This document shows, piece after piece, positions 42,799 through 51,367 of a DNA stretch of 64,000 nt; positions within the stretch are counted from its first letter, which is position 1; each line of letters begins with the position of its first letter. The DNA is from Variovorax dokdonensis (lineage in GTDB: Bacteria; Pseudomonadota; Gammaproteobacteria; Burkholderiales; Burkholderiaceae_C): the NCBI RefSeq assembly GCF_030316895.1, contig NZ_JASZYV010000001.1, positions 1,798,001-1,862,000 on the forward strand, given 5' to 3'. The notes under the pieces were generated by a model. The model was not told the origin of the DNA. It ran no database searches and saw only the letters and a list, made by a program, of their open reading frames with translations. The translations under genes and the position numbers were made by a program.

Positions 42799-43956
42799 TC
42801 ACTGCCCGTTCATGGAAGCGAAGGGTGGAAGCGTGGACACGCCGGGAGCGACGCGCGCACGCTGGCTTTCGCGAAGATGGGCGGGCGGCGACAGCACCAG
42901 CATGTCCGAGTCGCCCAGGCCGGAGACGATCTCGGTCAGTCCCGCGCCCGCGACGCCCAGAACGACCGGGCGCCGCCGCAGCCGGCCCTCGCTCACCAGC
43001 CACACGGTGCTTCCCTGCAGCGCGGCATTGGGCACGAGCAGCGCGCCGTCCCGGCGCGACACGATCAGGTTGGCATCCATGGTCATGCCGCTGCGCAGCG
43101 GGCCGGCATCCACCGGCGGCGCATCCGCAAGCCGGATGCGAACGCGGTAGCTTCGTGACACAGGATCGCCCTTGGGCGTGATCTCCGACACCATGCCGGA
43201 AAACAGCTGCTTGGGCAGCGCATCGGTGCGCATGGTGACCGTCTGGCCCACCGTGACGCGGGCAATGTCTTCTTCGTCCACCTCCGCCGTCACGCGCAGG
43301 GGCGCGCAGCACGCCAGCGTGAAAACGGCCTGTCCGGCGGGGACGAATTGCCCGGCTTCGCCGTCGCGACGCAGCACGACGCCGTCCGCCGGCGCCGTGA
43401 GTTGTGCGTAGTCGCGCTGGACGCGAGCCCGCCGCGCGGCGGCGCCGGTGGCCTGCAGTTCGGTGCGCGCGCGGTCGAGTTCCGAGCGCGACATGAAACC
43501 CTGTTCGACAAGTTGTCTGGTGCGTTCGAATTGGGCCTGCGCCAGCTGTTCGCGTGCCCGCATCTCCGAGACGGTCTGATCGAGGTCGTCGGATTCGATC
43601 CGGGCCAGCACCTGACCGCGTGCGACGTGCTGGCCTTCCTCGACCTCGACCGCCGTGAGCCGGCCGCCCGCGCGGGGTGACACAGGCATGAGGATGGTGG
43701 GCTCCACGGTGCCGGTCGCATAGACCGCCTCGATGGCAGGTCCGCGGGTGGGGCGGGCAGCCTGCACAGTCACGGGCCAGTTCCACCAGCCGAGCGCGGC
43801 CACAAGGGCAACAATGCCCAGGCCAAGGGCGACGCCTTTGCTGCGTTTCAAGGCGCGTCCCGTTGTCGCCGCAAGATCGCCATGCCCAAGCGGGCCGGCA
43901 GCGATGCACGACTGCCGTTGCGGGGCATGAAGCGGAAGCGGGCCGCGCGGCTCCAT
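42799..43956 (-). CDS. Periplasmic membrane-fusion (HlyD-like) protein
   Basis: A 385-residue adaptor. A membrane anchor lies near residues 40-60 (GVALGLGIVALVAALGWW). The biotinyl-lipoyl half is GGRLTAVEVEEGQHVARGQV, a helical hairpin covers about 120-175, and the second lipoyl half is YAQLTAPADGVVLRRDGEAG. Beta-barrel and membrane-proximal domains follow. It links the FtsX-type permease to an outer-membrane channel such as TolC, which is not in the window. The long N-terminus before the anchor may be over-extended; a later in-frame start is possible. Confidence 0.88.
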   Translation of the reverse strand: MEPRGPLPLHAPQRQSCIAAGPLGHGDLAATTGRALKRSKGVALGLGIVALVAALGWWNWPVTVQAARPTRGPAIEAVYATGTVEPTILMPVSPRAGGRLTAVEVEEGQHVARGQVLARIESDDLDQTVSEMRAREQLAQAQFERTRQLVEQGFMSRSELDRARTELQATGAAARRARVQRDYAQLTAPADGVVLRRDGEAGQFVPAGQAVFTLACCAPLRVTAEVDEEDIARVTVGQTVTMRTDALPKQLFSGMVSEITPKGDPVSRSYRVRIRLADAPPVDAGPLRSGMTMDANLIVSRRDGALLVPNAALQGSTVWLVSEGRLRRRPVVLGVAGAGLTEIVSGLGDSDMLVLSPPAHLRESQRARVAPGVSTLPPFASMNGQ

Positions 43957-44193
43957 GCGTTCATGTTGGGCGGGCTCCTTCGGGCGGTCGTCTTCCGGTT
44001 GCAGGAAATGCAGGGGCGGCCGAAAGTGCCGCGCCGAAAGACGACTCTAGGGATCCGCGAGCGGACAGCGTTGCGCTAGATCAAGGTGAGGCCGGCGGAG
44101 ACGTCACAACGACGCAGCCACCTCGGCCACCAGATTGCGCAGCCAGACACATCGACCACGCCGAAGGTCGGCGCCTGCCTCGATCAGGTGGGC

Positions 44194-44700
44194 TCAGCGA
44201 GGGGCGATCACCAGCAGAAGCTCGTCCAGACGTTCCATCGTCGAGGTCATGCCGTCCTTCATGCCCATCTGCATGACCTGTTCCAGCGCTTGTGGCGATG
44301 CGTAGCGTGCAACGGTCTGCACGAGGGTATGTGCCCCCAGGTCGGAGAACGTGACGTCCCATTCCGCGCGAGGCAACTCGGGGTTCAGCGTGCCGTTCGA
44401 GTCGCAGAACCCGTCGAGCGCGGTGTAGTTGTCGATGGGGTGGATGGTCTGGAAGTCGGTACGGCCCCAGTACTCCGTTCCGTTCGGCTCGACCATCGCG
44501 TAGAGCCAATGGCCACCCTCCTTGAAATCCATGAACTTGGTCTTGGCCGTCAGCGGCTTGGGCGCGAACCATTGATCGAGAAGTTCGCTCTTGGTATGGC
44601 AGTCCCACACGAGCTGTCGTTTGGCTGCGAACTCGCGCTTGATCACGAGCGTGCGCTTGTCGTCGCCGACGACGAAATCGAATTGAAGTTCAGCTTTCAC
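44194..44700 (-). CDS. SRPBCC/AHSA1 family protein
   Basis: A 168-residue protein of the activator-of-Hsp90-ATPase-homology (START-like) family, recognised from LVIKREFAAKRQLVWDCHTK near the start and HWLYAMVEPNGTEYWGRTDF in the middle. The start is GTG 44700, overlapping the end of the ArsR gene by 11 bases. Pairs of ArsR regulator and AHSA1 protein are common; the AHSA1 part may bind a hydrophobic small molecule, but the actual role is unknown. The 237 bases between this gene and the fusion-protein gene show nothing gene-like. Confidence 0.87.
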   Translation of the reverse strand: MKAELQFDFVVGDDKRTLVIKREFAAKRQLVWDCHTKSELLDQWFAPKPLTAKTKFMDFKEGGHWLYAMVEPNGTEYWGRTDFQTIHPIDNYTALDGFCDSNGTLNPELPRAEWDVTFSDLGAHTLVQTVARYASPQALEQVMQMGMKDGMTSTMERLDELLLVIAPR

Positions 44701-45037
44701 CTTGGTCGCCTTTCAGGGTTGTGAGGAGGTTGTCGAGGGATTCGTAGCGGCTTTCCCATGCGGCGCGCTGTTCGTCGAACCACTTTTCGGCGGCTTTCAA
44801 CTTGGCGCGCCTGAGCTTGCAGGTGCGCACGCGACCGATCTTTTCGGAGACGACGAGCCCGCAGCTTTCGAGCACCTTGATGTGCTTGAGGAACGCGGGC
44901 AGCCCCAGGCCGAAGGGATCGGCCAGTTCCTTGATGGAGGCGGATCCGCGGCCCAGCCTCGCCACCACCGACCGTCTTGTCGGGTCGGCCAACGCACGGA
45001 AGATGTCGTCGAGCGAAGCTGCTGAATAGTTTGCCAT
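44690..45037 (-). CDS. ArsR-family repressor
   Basis: A 115-residue winged-helix protein. DIFRALADPTRRSVVARLGR at residues 10-29 and PAFLKHIKVLESCGLVVSEK at about 47-66 are the ArsR core. It lacks a metal-binding CxC motif in the recognition helix, so a metal sensor role is unlikely; the group paired with AHSA1 genes is usually metal-free. The start ATG 45037 lies inside the first of two strong dyads, which suggests tight autorepression. Confidence 0.9.
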   Translation of the reverse strand: MANYSAASLDDIFRALADPTRRSVVARLGRGSASIKELADPFGLGLPAFLKHIKVLESCGLVVSEKIGRVRTCKLRRAKLKAAEKWFDEQRAAWESRYESLDNLLTTLKGDQGES

Positions 45038-45077
45038 GTGGCGAACTATAGCAAGACAGTTTGCCGGTTGGCAAACT
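45026..45077 (-). promoter_or_regulatory. Two ArsR operators at the arsR-AHSA1 promoter
   Basis: Dyad one is ATAGTTTGCC-N4-GGCGAACTAT (45026-45049, 9 of 10 arm pairs), and covers the arsR start codon. Dyad two is AGTTTGCC-N4-GGCAAACT (45058-45077, perfect). Their centres are 30 bases apart, close to three helical turns, so repressor dimers can bind on the same DNA face. Confidence 0.8.
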
Positions 45078-45174
45078 AATTTGATGCATCGAAAGGGGAC
45101 GGGTGTTTCTGCTGATCCGTCGCTTGCCAGATGTGCCATGATTGCCGCCCACATTGGTTAGGAGGAGAGCGCCA

Positions 45175-45849
45175 GTGCCCCAAGACGCCATTGGTGAGGC
45201 TTCGACACGCAATCGGGTGCTCGACCCGGTGGATCGGGTGTCGGAATTGATCTTCGGCCTGTTGATGGCGCTGAGCTTTACCGGCGCCGTCTCCGTTGCC
45301 GAAGCCGGGCGCGTCGAACTCCGGGCGATGTTCCTGGCCGCCTTGGGATGCAATCTGGCCTGGGGGCTGGTCGATGCCGTCATGTACCTCGTGCGTGTGG
45401 CCACCGCCCGGGGCAAGTCGCTCAGCTTGGTTCGTTCGGTGCGTGCCGCGGGTGCGGACGCAGAAGCAGGCCAGGCGCTGATCGAGGCCTCGCTTCAAGC
45501 GCAGTTCGCCGGCCTGGTATCGCGTACCGAGATGGAAGCGATGCGCCAGCGCATCGTCGAGCTGCCCGACGTGCCTGCGCGGCCCAAGCTGGGTCGCGAC
45601 GATCTGCTGGCGGCCGTGGCGGTGTTCCTCCTTGTGGTGATCGCCACTTTCCCGGTGGTGATTCCGTTTGCGGTGATGTCAGACGTTGCCGCGGCCAAGT
45701 CCGTGTCGCGCGGGATCTCCCTGGCCATGCTTTTCTTCTGCGGCTTCACCTTGGGCAGGTATGCGGGCTATGGGGGATGGCGTGCCGGGATCAAGATGGC
45801 ACTGCTCGGCACGCTGCTGGTGATCGCCATCCACCTGCTCGGCGGATGA
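45175..45849 (+). CDS. VIT-like (CCC1-type) integral membrane protein
   Basis: A 224-residue membrane protein. The start is GTG 45175, six bases after a strong AGGAGGAG site. Two helices lie near residues 25-75 (LIFGLLMALSFTGAVSVAEA and a following segment), a hydrophilic loop runs from about 85 to 140, and three helices lie at about 142-222. The architecture and the opening DPVDRVSELIFGLLMALSFT resemble VIT/CCC1 metal transporters, but the catalytic metal-binding loop is not evident, so function is open. The stop overlaps the next gene by ATGA. Confidence 0.65.
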   Translation: MPQDAIGEASTRNRVLDPVDRVSELIFGLLMALSFTGAVSVAEAGRVELRAMFLAALGCNLAWGLVDAVMYLVRVATARGKSLSLVRSVRAAGADAEAGQALIEASLQAQFAGLVSRTEMEAMRQRIVELPDVPARPKLGRDDLLAAVAVFLLVVIATFPVVIPFAVMSDVAAAKSVSRGISLAMLFFCGFTLGRYAGYGGWRAGIKMALLGTLLVIAIHLLGG

Positions 45850-46499
45850 TGGCCGGTGCCGCTTGCCGCGCCTTGCTGGGAATGGCGGCCCTCGCGTTGG
45901 CAGGCCGTGCGATGGCTGCCGAGGGTCAGCCGGAATCGGGCGGCGAGGTCAGGTCGCCATGGGAATTCTCTCTGACGGCCTATCCCACCATCGTGCGGGG
46001 CGGCGACAGCTACACCTCCGCCGTTGCCACCGCCGATCGCGGGCCGCTCCACTTCGAGGCGCGCTACAACTACGAAGCCGTGGGTGCCCGCTCGGCCTTC
46101 GTCGGCTGGAATTTTTCGGGCGGTCAAGGCGACGGCTTCCAGTGGGAGCTCACGCCGCTCATCGGCGGCGCATGGGGAGCCATCTCGGCCGTGGTGCCGG
46201 GGCTCAAGGGCAGCGTCGCCTACGGCCGTGTCGACTTCTACACCGAGATCGAATACGTGCGATTCGAAGATCGAGACAGCCGCTATCTGTATGCATGGAG
46301 CGAACTCGGCTTCAAAGCAGCGTCGTGGCTTCGGCTCGGCGTGGCCACGCAGCGCACCCGCGCCTACGGCGGAGAGCGCGACCTGCTGGCAGGGCCTTTC
46401 GCGCAGGTGAGCTGGGAGCGCCTGACGCTCGGTGCCTACTGGTTCCAGCCGGCGTCGCAGGATCAGGTGGTGGTGATGGCGGTGGGGGTCAGCTTTTGA
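45846..46499 (+). CDS. Secreted, probable outer-membrane beta-barrel protein
   Basis: A 217-residue protein with a signal peptide (about residues 1-25, cleaved at AMAAEG). The mature part alternates hydrophobic and polar residues with repeated aromatic strands (FEARYNYEAVGARSAFVGWN, VDFYTEIEYVRFEDRDSRYL) and ends in a terminal Phe (VGVSF), as outer-membrane barrels do. I do not recognise a family. It overlaps its upstream neighbour by ATGA and the LuxR gene begins at its stop codon, so the three are probably co-expressed. Confidence 0.65.
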   Translation: MMAGAACRALLGMAALALAGRAMAAEGQPESGGEVRSPWEFSLTAYPTIVRGGDSYTSAVATADRGPLHFEARYNYEAVGARSAFVGWNFSGGQGDGFQWELTPLIGGAWGAISAVVPGLKGSVAYGRVDFYTEIEYVRFEDRDSRYLYAWSELGFKAASWLRLGVATQRTRAYGGERDLLAGPFAQVSWERLTLGAYWFQPASQDQVVVMAVGVSF

Positions 46500-46501
46500 A
46501 C

Positions 46502-49183
46502 GTGAAAAGTCCAGCGCCGATCAGCGACACCGTCAGCGACGACCTGCTGCTTCGCGTGTCACCGCCGCGGGTGCCGCGGCATCTGGTAGCGCGCGCGCGC
46601 CTGCTGGCGTCGGATGCTGCCTTCCAGGGCGTGCCGGCCATTCTGGTGCAGGCGCCCGCCGGTTTCGGCAAGACCTCGTTGCTGGCGCAATGGCGGCTCG
46701 AGCATCTAGCGCGCGGCACCGTGGTGGCATGGGTGTCGGCCCAGAACACCGACACGCCGCAGCGCCTGGCCCAGGTGCTGGCCCTCGCGGTGCGGCAGGG
46801 CTCCGGACGGGCCACTTTCGGCCACGTGCTGCTCGACGCCGCCGGCCCCGGCGGGCTGGAGAGCATCACCATCTGGTTGGCCGAGGTGGTCCAGACGGCG
46901 CTGGAGGTGGTGCTCATCGTCGACGAAGCCGAGCGCCTTCCGCAGGCTTCGCGAGACGCACTGGCCTACCTGCTGCGCAACGCGCCGCCGAACCTGCGCG
47001 TGGTGATTGCCGCGCGTCCCGACTGCAACCTCGACATCGACGACCTCATGGCCTACGGCCAGTGCGTGGTGGTCGGCCCGGCGCTGCTGCGCCTGCGCCT
47101 GGAAGAAACGCTGGAGCTGGTTCAAGGCCGCCTGGGCTCGCGCATCGACAGCGACGCCGCGGCTCGGCTGCACGAGTTGACCGAGGGCTGGCCGCTGGGC
47201 CTGCAGCTGGCGATGACGCTGGTCGGGCAGGGCACCGACGCGCGTGCGCAGGTGGCGAGCCTCGCCGCCATGGGCGGCTCGGTGCGCGACCGCGTGCTGG
47301 CGCTGCTGCTGTCGAACCTTAACGCGGCCGACCGTGACTACCTGGCGCGCATTGCCATCCTCGACAACCTTCATCCCGACCTGTGCCGTGCCGCCACCGA
47401 GATGGAAGATGCGGCAGAGCGGCTGCACCGGCTCGCGCGCGACACACCCGTTTTCGTCGCCTCCGAGCAGGGCGACTGGGTGCGGATGCACACGCTCGCG
47501 CGCGACGTGCTTCGGCAAAGCTTTTCGGCTTTGCCCGAGCAGGAACAGTCGCAGGTCCATGCGCGCGCCGCTCGCTGGCTCGGCGCGCGTGGCCTGCTCG
47601 AAGACGCCGCCCGCCACGCTTTGGCGGCCGGCCAGAACGAGCTGGCCTACGAACTGGCCGAGCGCAGCCTGTACGAATCCATCGTGACGCATGGTCGCCA
47701 GGGCGTCGTGCTCGAATGGCTGAGCCAGCTCCCGGCCAAGGAGCTCGACCGCCGGCCGCGCCTGCTGCTGGCCGCCGCCTGGACGCTGGCCACCAGCGAG
47801 CGCCATGAAGATGCGGGCCGCATGGTGGCGCGCATCCTCGCGCAGCCTGACGTGAGCGATGCGCTGCGCTGCGAGTGCGCGCTCATCCTGAGCGGCGCCG
47901 CCGTCTTCGCCGACGATCCGGACCGCTTCGTCGAGCTGCATCAGCCCTGGGCCGACAACCCGCCGCTGCTCGACCCCATGCTGCTGCAGGTCCATGCCAA
48001 CCGCACGGCCTACCGCACCTTGCTCGAAGGCGATCCGGCGCTCGCGCGCCTGCGCCAGCAGCAATCGCCGGCCCCGGAGTCGGGCCGCCGCCAGGACTTC
48101 GTCGGGCGATGGGGGGAACTCATCATCGGCCTGACTTACGTCTGGGAAGGGCAGGTGAGGCTGGTCGAGAACCTGCTGCAGCCGGCCGTGGCGAGCGCCG
48201 AAGGCGAACTGGGGCGACGCAACAGCTTTACCTGCATGCTGGCCGCGCTGCTTGCTTCGGCGCTCTGGGAGCGTGGGCGGGCGTCCGATGCCGCGGCGCT
48301 GCTCGCGGGCCGGCTCGACGTGCTGGAGCGCAGCGGCCTGCCCGAAGCGCTCCTGCTGGCCTACCGCACGCTGGCGCGCATGGCGGCGGCCGAGGGCGCC
48401 GAACATCGCGCCATGGAGTTGCTGGGCGCGCTCGACGCCATCGGCTCCGCACGCAACCTGCCCCGGCTGCGGATCGCCAGCCTGGTCGAGCAGGTGCGCA
48501 TCCACGCGCGGCGCTACAGGGCCCAGACTTGCGCCGAACTGTGCGTGCGCATCGAAGCCATGCTCGAAGACCCGGCGCTGCCGCGGGGCCCGATGTGGCG
48601 GCGCAGCGTCGACCTCCTGCACCGGCTGGCCCAGGGCCACGCCGCCATCGCAGCGCAGGACTGGCGCGGCGCACTGTTGCCCTTGAACCAGGCCGCCGAG
48701 CTGGCGCAGGCGATTCGCCAAGGCCGCCTGCATCTGGAGATCCTCGGTCTGCGCGCCTTTGCGCTCGACCGCTGCGGCGAACGCAGCCTGCCGCTGTTGA
48801 AGGAAGCCATGGACCTCGCCGCCAGCTACGGGCTCGTGCGCGTTTTCGACGATGCGCATCCCGACCTGGGCCAGTGGGCCCGGCAGGCGGACGGCGAGGC
48901 CACGAGTTCGGTCCACGCCGCCCCGCCACCCGCGCCCGCAGCGCCGAAGGAGCCGCCTCGTCTGCTGGTCGGCCGCGGCATGGTGCTCACGCCCAAGGAG
49001 CGCGAGGTGCTGGAATTGCTGGCCCGCAACCTCTCCAACAAGGAGATCGGCCGCGCCCTGCAGGTGAGCGAAACCACCGTCAAGTGGCATGTAAAGAACC
49101 TCCTGGCCAAGCTGGACGCCGGCACGCGCAAGGAGGTGGTGGTGCGTGCGCGCATCCTGGGGCTGATCCAGAGTTCGGACTAG
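46502..49183 (+). CDS. MalT/LAL-type LuxR-family transcriptional activator
   Basis: An 893-residue regulator of the large ATP-binding LuxR (LAL/MalT) class. Walker A is APAGFGKTSLL near residues 42-52, Walker B VVLIVDEAER near 135-144, then a NOD/winged region, a long TPR-like helical section (about 340-780), and a C-terminal LuxR helix-turn-helix (LTPKEREVLELLARNLSNKE, then TVKWHVKNLLAKL). It would need ATP and an inducer to activate transcription. I place the start at GTG 46502; TTG 46496, overlapping the upstream stop, is an alternative. It immediately precedes the TauD-to-Bug operon, its likely target. Confidence 0.87.
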   Translation: MKSPAPISDTVSDDLLLRVSPPRVPRHLVARARLLASDAAFQGVPAILVQAPAGFGKTSLLAQWRLEHLARGTVVAWVSAQNTDTPQRLAQVLALAVRQGSGRATFGHVLLDAAGPGGLESITIWLAEVVQTALEVVLIVDEAERLPQASRDALAYLLRNAPPNLRVVIAARPDCNLDIDDLMAYGQCVVVGPALLRLRLEETLELVQGRLGSRIDSDAAARLHELTEGWPLGLQLAMTLVGQGTDARAQVASLAAMGGSVRDRVLALLLSNLNAADRDYLARIAILDNLHPDLCRAATEMEDAAERLHRLARDTPVFVASEQGDWVRMHTLARDVLRQSFSALPEQEQSQVHARAARWLGARGLLEDAARHALAAGQNELAYELAERSLYESIVTHGRQGVVLEWLSQLPAKELDRRPRLLLAAAWTLATSERHEDAGRMVARILAQPDVSDALRCECALILSGAAVFADDPDRFVELHQPWADNPPLLDPMLLQVHANRTAYRTLLEGDPALARLRQQQSPAPESGRRQDFVGRWGELIIGLTYVWEGQVRLVENLLQPAVASAEGELGRRNSFTCMLAALLASALWERGRASDAAALLAGRLDVLERSGLPEALLLAYRTLARMAAAEGAEHRAMELLGALDAIGSARNLPRLRIASLVEQVRIHARRYRAQTCAELCVRIEAMLEDPALPRGPMWRRSVDLLHRLAQGHAAIAAQDWRGALLPLNQAAELAQAIRQGRLHLEILGLRAFALDRCGERSLPLLKEAMDLAASYGLVRVFDDAHPDLGQWARQADGEATSSVHAAPPPAPAAPKEPPRLLVGRGMVLTPKEREVLELLARNLSNKEIGRALQVSETTVKWHVKNLLAKLDAGTRKEVVVRARILGLIQSSD

Positions 49184-49189
49184 TCCGCA

Positions 49190-49210
49190 CCCCCTCCCGC
49201 AAGGAGGGGG
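49190..49210 (+). terminator. Hairpin after the LuxR-type regulator gene
   Basis: CCCCCTCC-CGCAA-GGAGGGGG has perfect 8-bp arms and a 5-base loop, 6 bases after the stop. The following sequence is pyrimidine-rich (CTCCCTCTTCCTATTCTCC) but lacks a clean T-run, so termination may be partial. Confidence 0.6.
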
Positions 49211-49327
49211 CTGCGAGACCTCCCTCTTCCTATTCTCCAAAGCTGTGAAGCCGCCTTGGCGCGGCCTTGCAACCGCAACACAGCAACACGAGAAGGGCCG
49301 ACCAGTGTCCTTCCATGGAGACAGGCC

Positions 49328-50254
49328 TTGAGCAACATCACCATCGAATCCAAGCCGGCGCCGGATGCACCGGCCATCGTGTCGGCGGCGGCACGTCAGA
49401 CATCCATCCGGATCGAACCGCTGACCTGCAGCATCGGGGCCGAACTGAGCCAGGTGAACCTGGGTGCCGCGGCCCAGGACGCCGACACCATGGCCGAAAT
49501 GCGCTCGCTGCTGCTCCGGCACAAGGTGCTGTTCTTCCGCGACCAGGACATCAGCCGTGCCGAGCATGTCGCGTTTGCACGCCATTTCGGCGAACTGGAA
49601 GACCACCCCGTGGCCGGCAGCGACCCCGAACATCCCGGCCTGGTGCGCATCTACAAGTCGCCCGATACGCCCAACGACCGCTACGAGAACGCATTCCATT
49701 GCGACGCCACCTGGCGCGAACAGCCGCCGTTCGGCTGCGTGCTGCGGTGCGTCGAAGCGCCGCCGGTCGGGGGCGACACGATCTGGGTGAACATGGCCTT
49801 GGCCTACGAGCGTCTGCCGGAAGACGTGAAGCACAAGATCGACGGGCTGCGCGCGCGCCACAGCATCGAAGCCAGCTTTGGCGCGGCCATGCCGACCGAC
49901 AAGCGCCTGGCGCTGAAGGCCCAGTTTCCCGACGCGGAGCACCCGGTGGTGCGCACCCATCCGGAGACGGGCGAGAAGGTGCTCTTCGTCAACGCCTTCG
50001 CCACGCACTTCACCAACTTCCACACGGCGGCCAACGTGCGCTACGGGCAGGACTACGCGCCCGGCGCCAGCCAGTTGCTGCACTACCTGATCAGCCAGGC
50101 CGCGATCCCGGAATACCAGGTGCGCTTTCGCTGGCAGAAGAACAGCGTGGCCTTCTGGGACAACCGCAGCACCCAGCACTACGCCGTCATGGACTACCCG
50201 CCTTGCCATCGAAAGATGGAACGCGCCGGCATCCGCGGCGAAGCCACCTTCTGA
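49328..50254 (+). CDS. TauD/TfdA-family 2-oxoglutarate-dependent dioxygenase
   Basis: A 308-residue non-heme iron oxygenase. The iron ligands are His124-x-Asp126 (FHCDATW) and His284, and the 2-oxoglutarate arginine lies in HRKMERAGIRGE near the end. Such enzymes hydroxylate next to a sulfonate, sulfate, ether or amine and often release sulfite or an aldehyde. The start is TTG 49328, with GGAG 8 bases before; no ATG in frame fits a full-length protein. It opens an eight-gene operon. Confidence 0.88.
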   Translation: MSNITIESKPAPDAPAIVSAAARQTSIRIEPLTCSIGAELSQVNLGAAAQDADTMAEMRSLLLRHKVLFFRDQDISRAEHVAFARHFGELEDHPVAGSDPEHPGLVRIYKSPDTPNDRYENAFHCDATWREQPPFGCVLRCVEAPPVGGDTIWVNMALAYERLPEDVKHKIDGLRARHSIEASFGAAMPTDKRLALKAQFPDAEHPVVRTHPETGEKVLFVNAFATHFTNFHTAANVRYGQDYAPGASQLLHYLISQAAIPEYQVRFRWQKNSVAFWDNRSTQHYAVMDYPPCHRKMERAGIRGEATF

Positions 50255-50289
50255 AATTCCCGATCTCCGAGCACAACGAAAGGCCCGAC

Positions 50290-51348
50290 ATGAACTTCCT
50301 CGATGGTTCCCTCATTCCCGAAAACCAGGACAAGCTGGTCATCACCGCCGCGCCCTACGGACCCGAGTGGGTGCCTTCCGATTTTCCGGAGGACATCCCC
50401 GTCACGATGGAAGCGCAGATCCAGAAGGCCGTGGACTGCTACAACGCCGGTGCCAGCGTGCTGCACCTGCACGTGCGCGAACTCGACGGCAAAGGCTCCA
50501 AGCGACTGTCGATGTTCAACGAGCTGATCGCAGGCGTGCGCAAGGCCGTGCCCGACATGGTGATCCAGGTCGGCGGCTCGATCTCGTTCGCACCCGAAAG
50601 CGACGGTGCCGCCGCCAAGTGGCTCAAGGACGACACCCGCCACATGCTGGCCGAACTGGACCCCAAGCCCGACCAGGTGACGGTGACGGTCAACACCACG
50701 CAGATGAACGTGCTGGAGCACATGGAGGCCGAGGACATCGCCGGCACCTCGCTGGCCGATCCGCAAGTCAACGCGGCCTACCGCGAGATGATCGTTCCGT
50801 CTGGCCCCGGCTTCATCGAGGAGCATGTCCGGCGACTGTCCGCGGCCGGCATCCAGAGCGCATTCCAGTTCTACAACATCAACAGCTACGAGACGGTGGA
50901 GCGACTCATCCGCCGCGGCGTCTACAAGGGTCCGCTGGTGATGAACTGGGTGGCGATCAGCGGTGGCATGGACGCGCCCAATATCTACAACCTGGCGAAC
51001 TTCCTGCGCGCCATTCCCGACGGCGCCATGCTCACCGTGGAAAGCAGCATGCGCAACGTGCTGCCCATCAACATGATCGGCATGGCCATGGGCCTGCACG
51101 TGCGCTGCGGTATCGAGGACAACCTCTGGAACCAGGCGCGCACCGCGAAGATGGGCACCGTGGCGCAGATCGAGCAGCTGGTGCGCCTGGCCAAGGAGTT
51201 CGGCCGCGAGGTGGCCAACGGCCGCGAGGCGCGCGAGATCCTGAAGATCGGCGTGTTCTACGACACGGTGGAAGAGACGCTGGCCGCCAACGGCTTCGCC
51301 CCCAACCCGAAGGGCCGCCAGCAGGGGCACCTGCGCCGCGTGGCCTGA
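50290..51348 (+). CDS. BKACE (beta-keto acid cleavage, DUF849) family enzyme
   Basis: A 352-residue TIM-barrel enzyme of the DUF849 family (3-keto-5-aminohexanoate cleavage type). LVITAAPYGPEW, AVDCYNAGASVLHLHVRELD (the metal-binding His-x-His) and the later ESSMRNVLP and GLHVRCGIEDN are diagnostic. BKACE enzymes condense acetyl-CoA with a beta-keto acid to give acetoacetate plus a new CoA ester. In this operon it could act on the product of the TauD-type hydroxylation or of the CoA ligase. Confidence 0.9.
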   Translation: MNFLDGSLIPENQDKLVITAAPYGPEWVPSDFPEDIPVTMEAQIQKAVDCYNAGASVLHLHVRELDGKGSKRLSMFNELIAGVRKAVPDMVIQVGGSISFAPESDGAAAKWLKDDTRHMLAELDPKPDQVTVTVNTTQMNVLEHMEAEDIAGTSLADPQVNAAYREMIVPSGPGFIEEHVRRLSAAGIQSAFQFYNINSYETVERLIRRGVYKGPLVMNWVAISGGMDAPNIYNLANFLRAIPDGAMLTVESSMRNVLPINMIGMAMGLHVRCGIEDNLWNQARTAKMGTVAQIEQLVRLAKEFGREVANGREAREILKIGVFYDTVEETLAANGFAPNPKGRQQGHLRRVA

Positions 51349-51367
51349 GTCCGAAGTCCTGCGCGCC

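Noticed and set aside
45113..45118. TGATCC upstream of the VIT-like gene as a further sigma-E promoter
   Set aside because: At the required spacing the sequence is GCCATG rather than CGTAGA, so the -10 element is missing.
46706..50209. A 1167-codon open frame on the minus strand opposite the LuxR-type and TauD-type genes
   Set aside because: It is the antisense of two well-supported genes in GC-rich DNA, has no recognisable motif, and its composition is that of a shadow frame.
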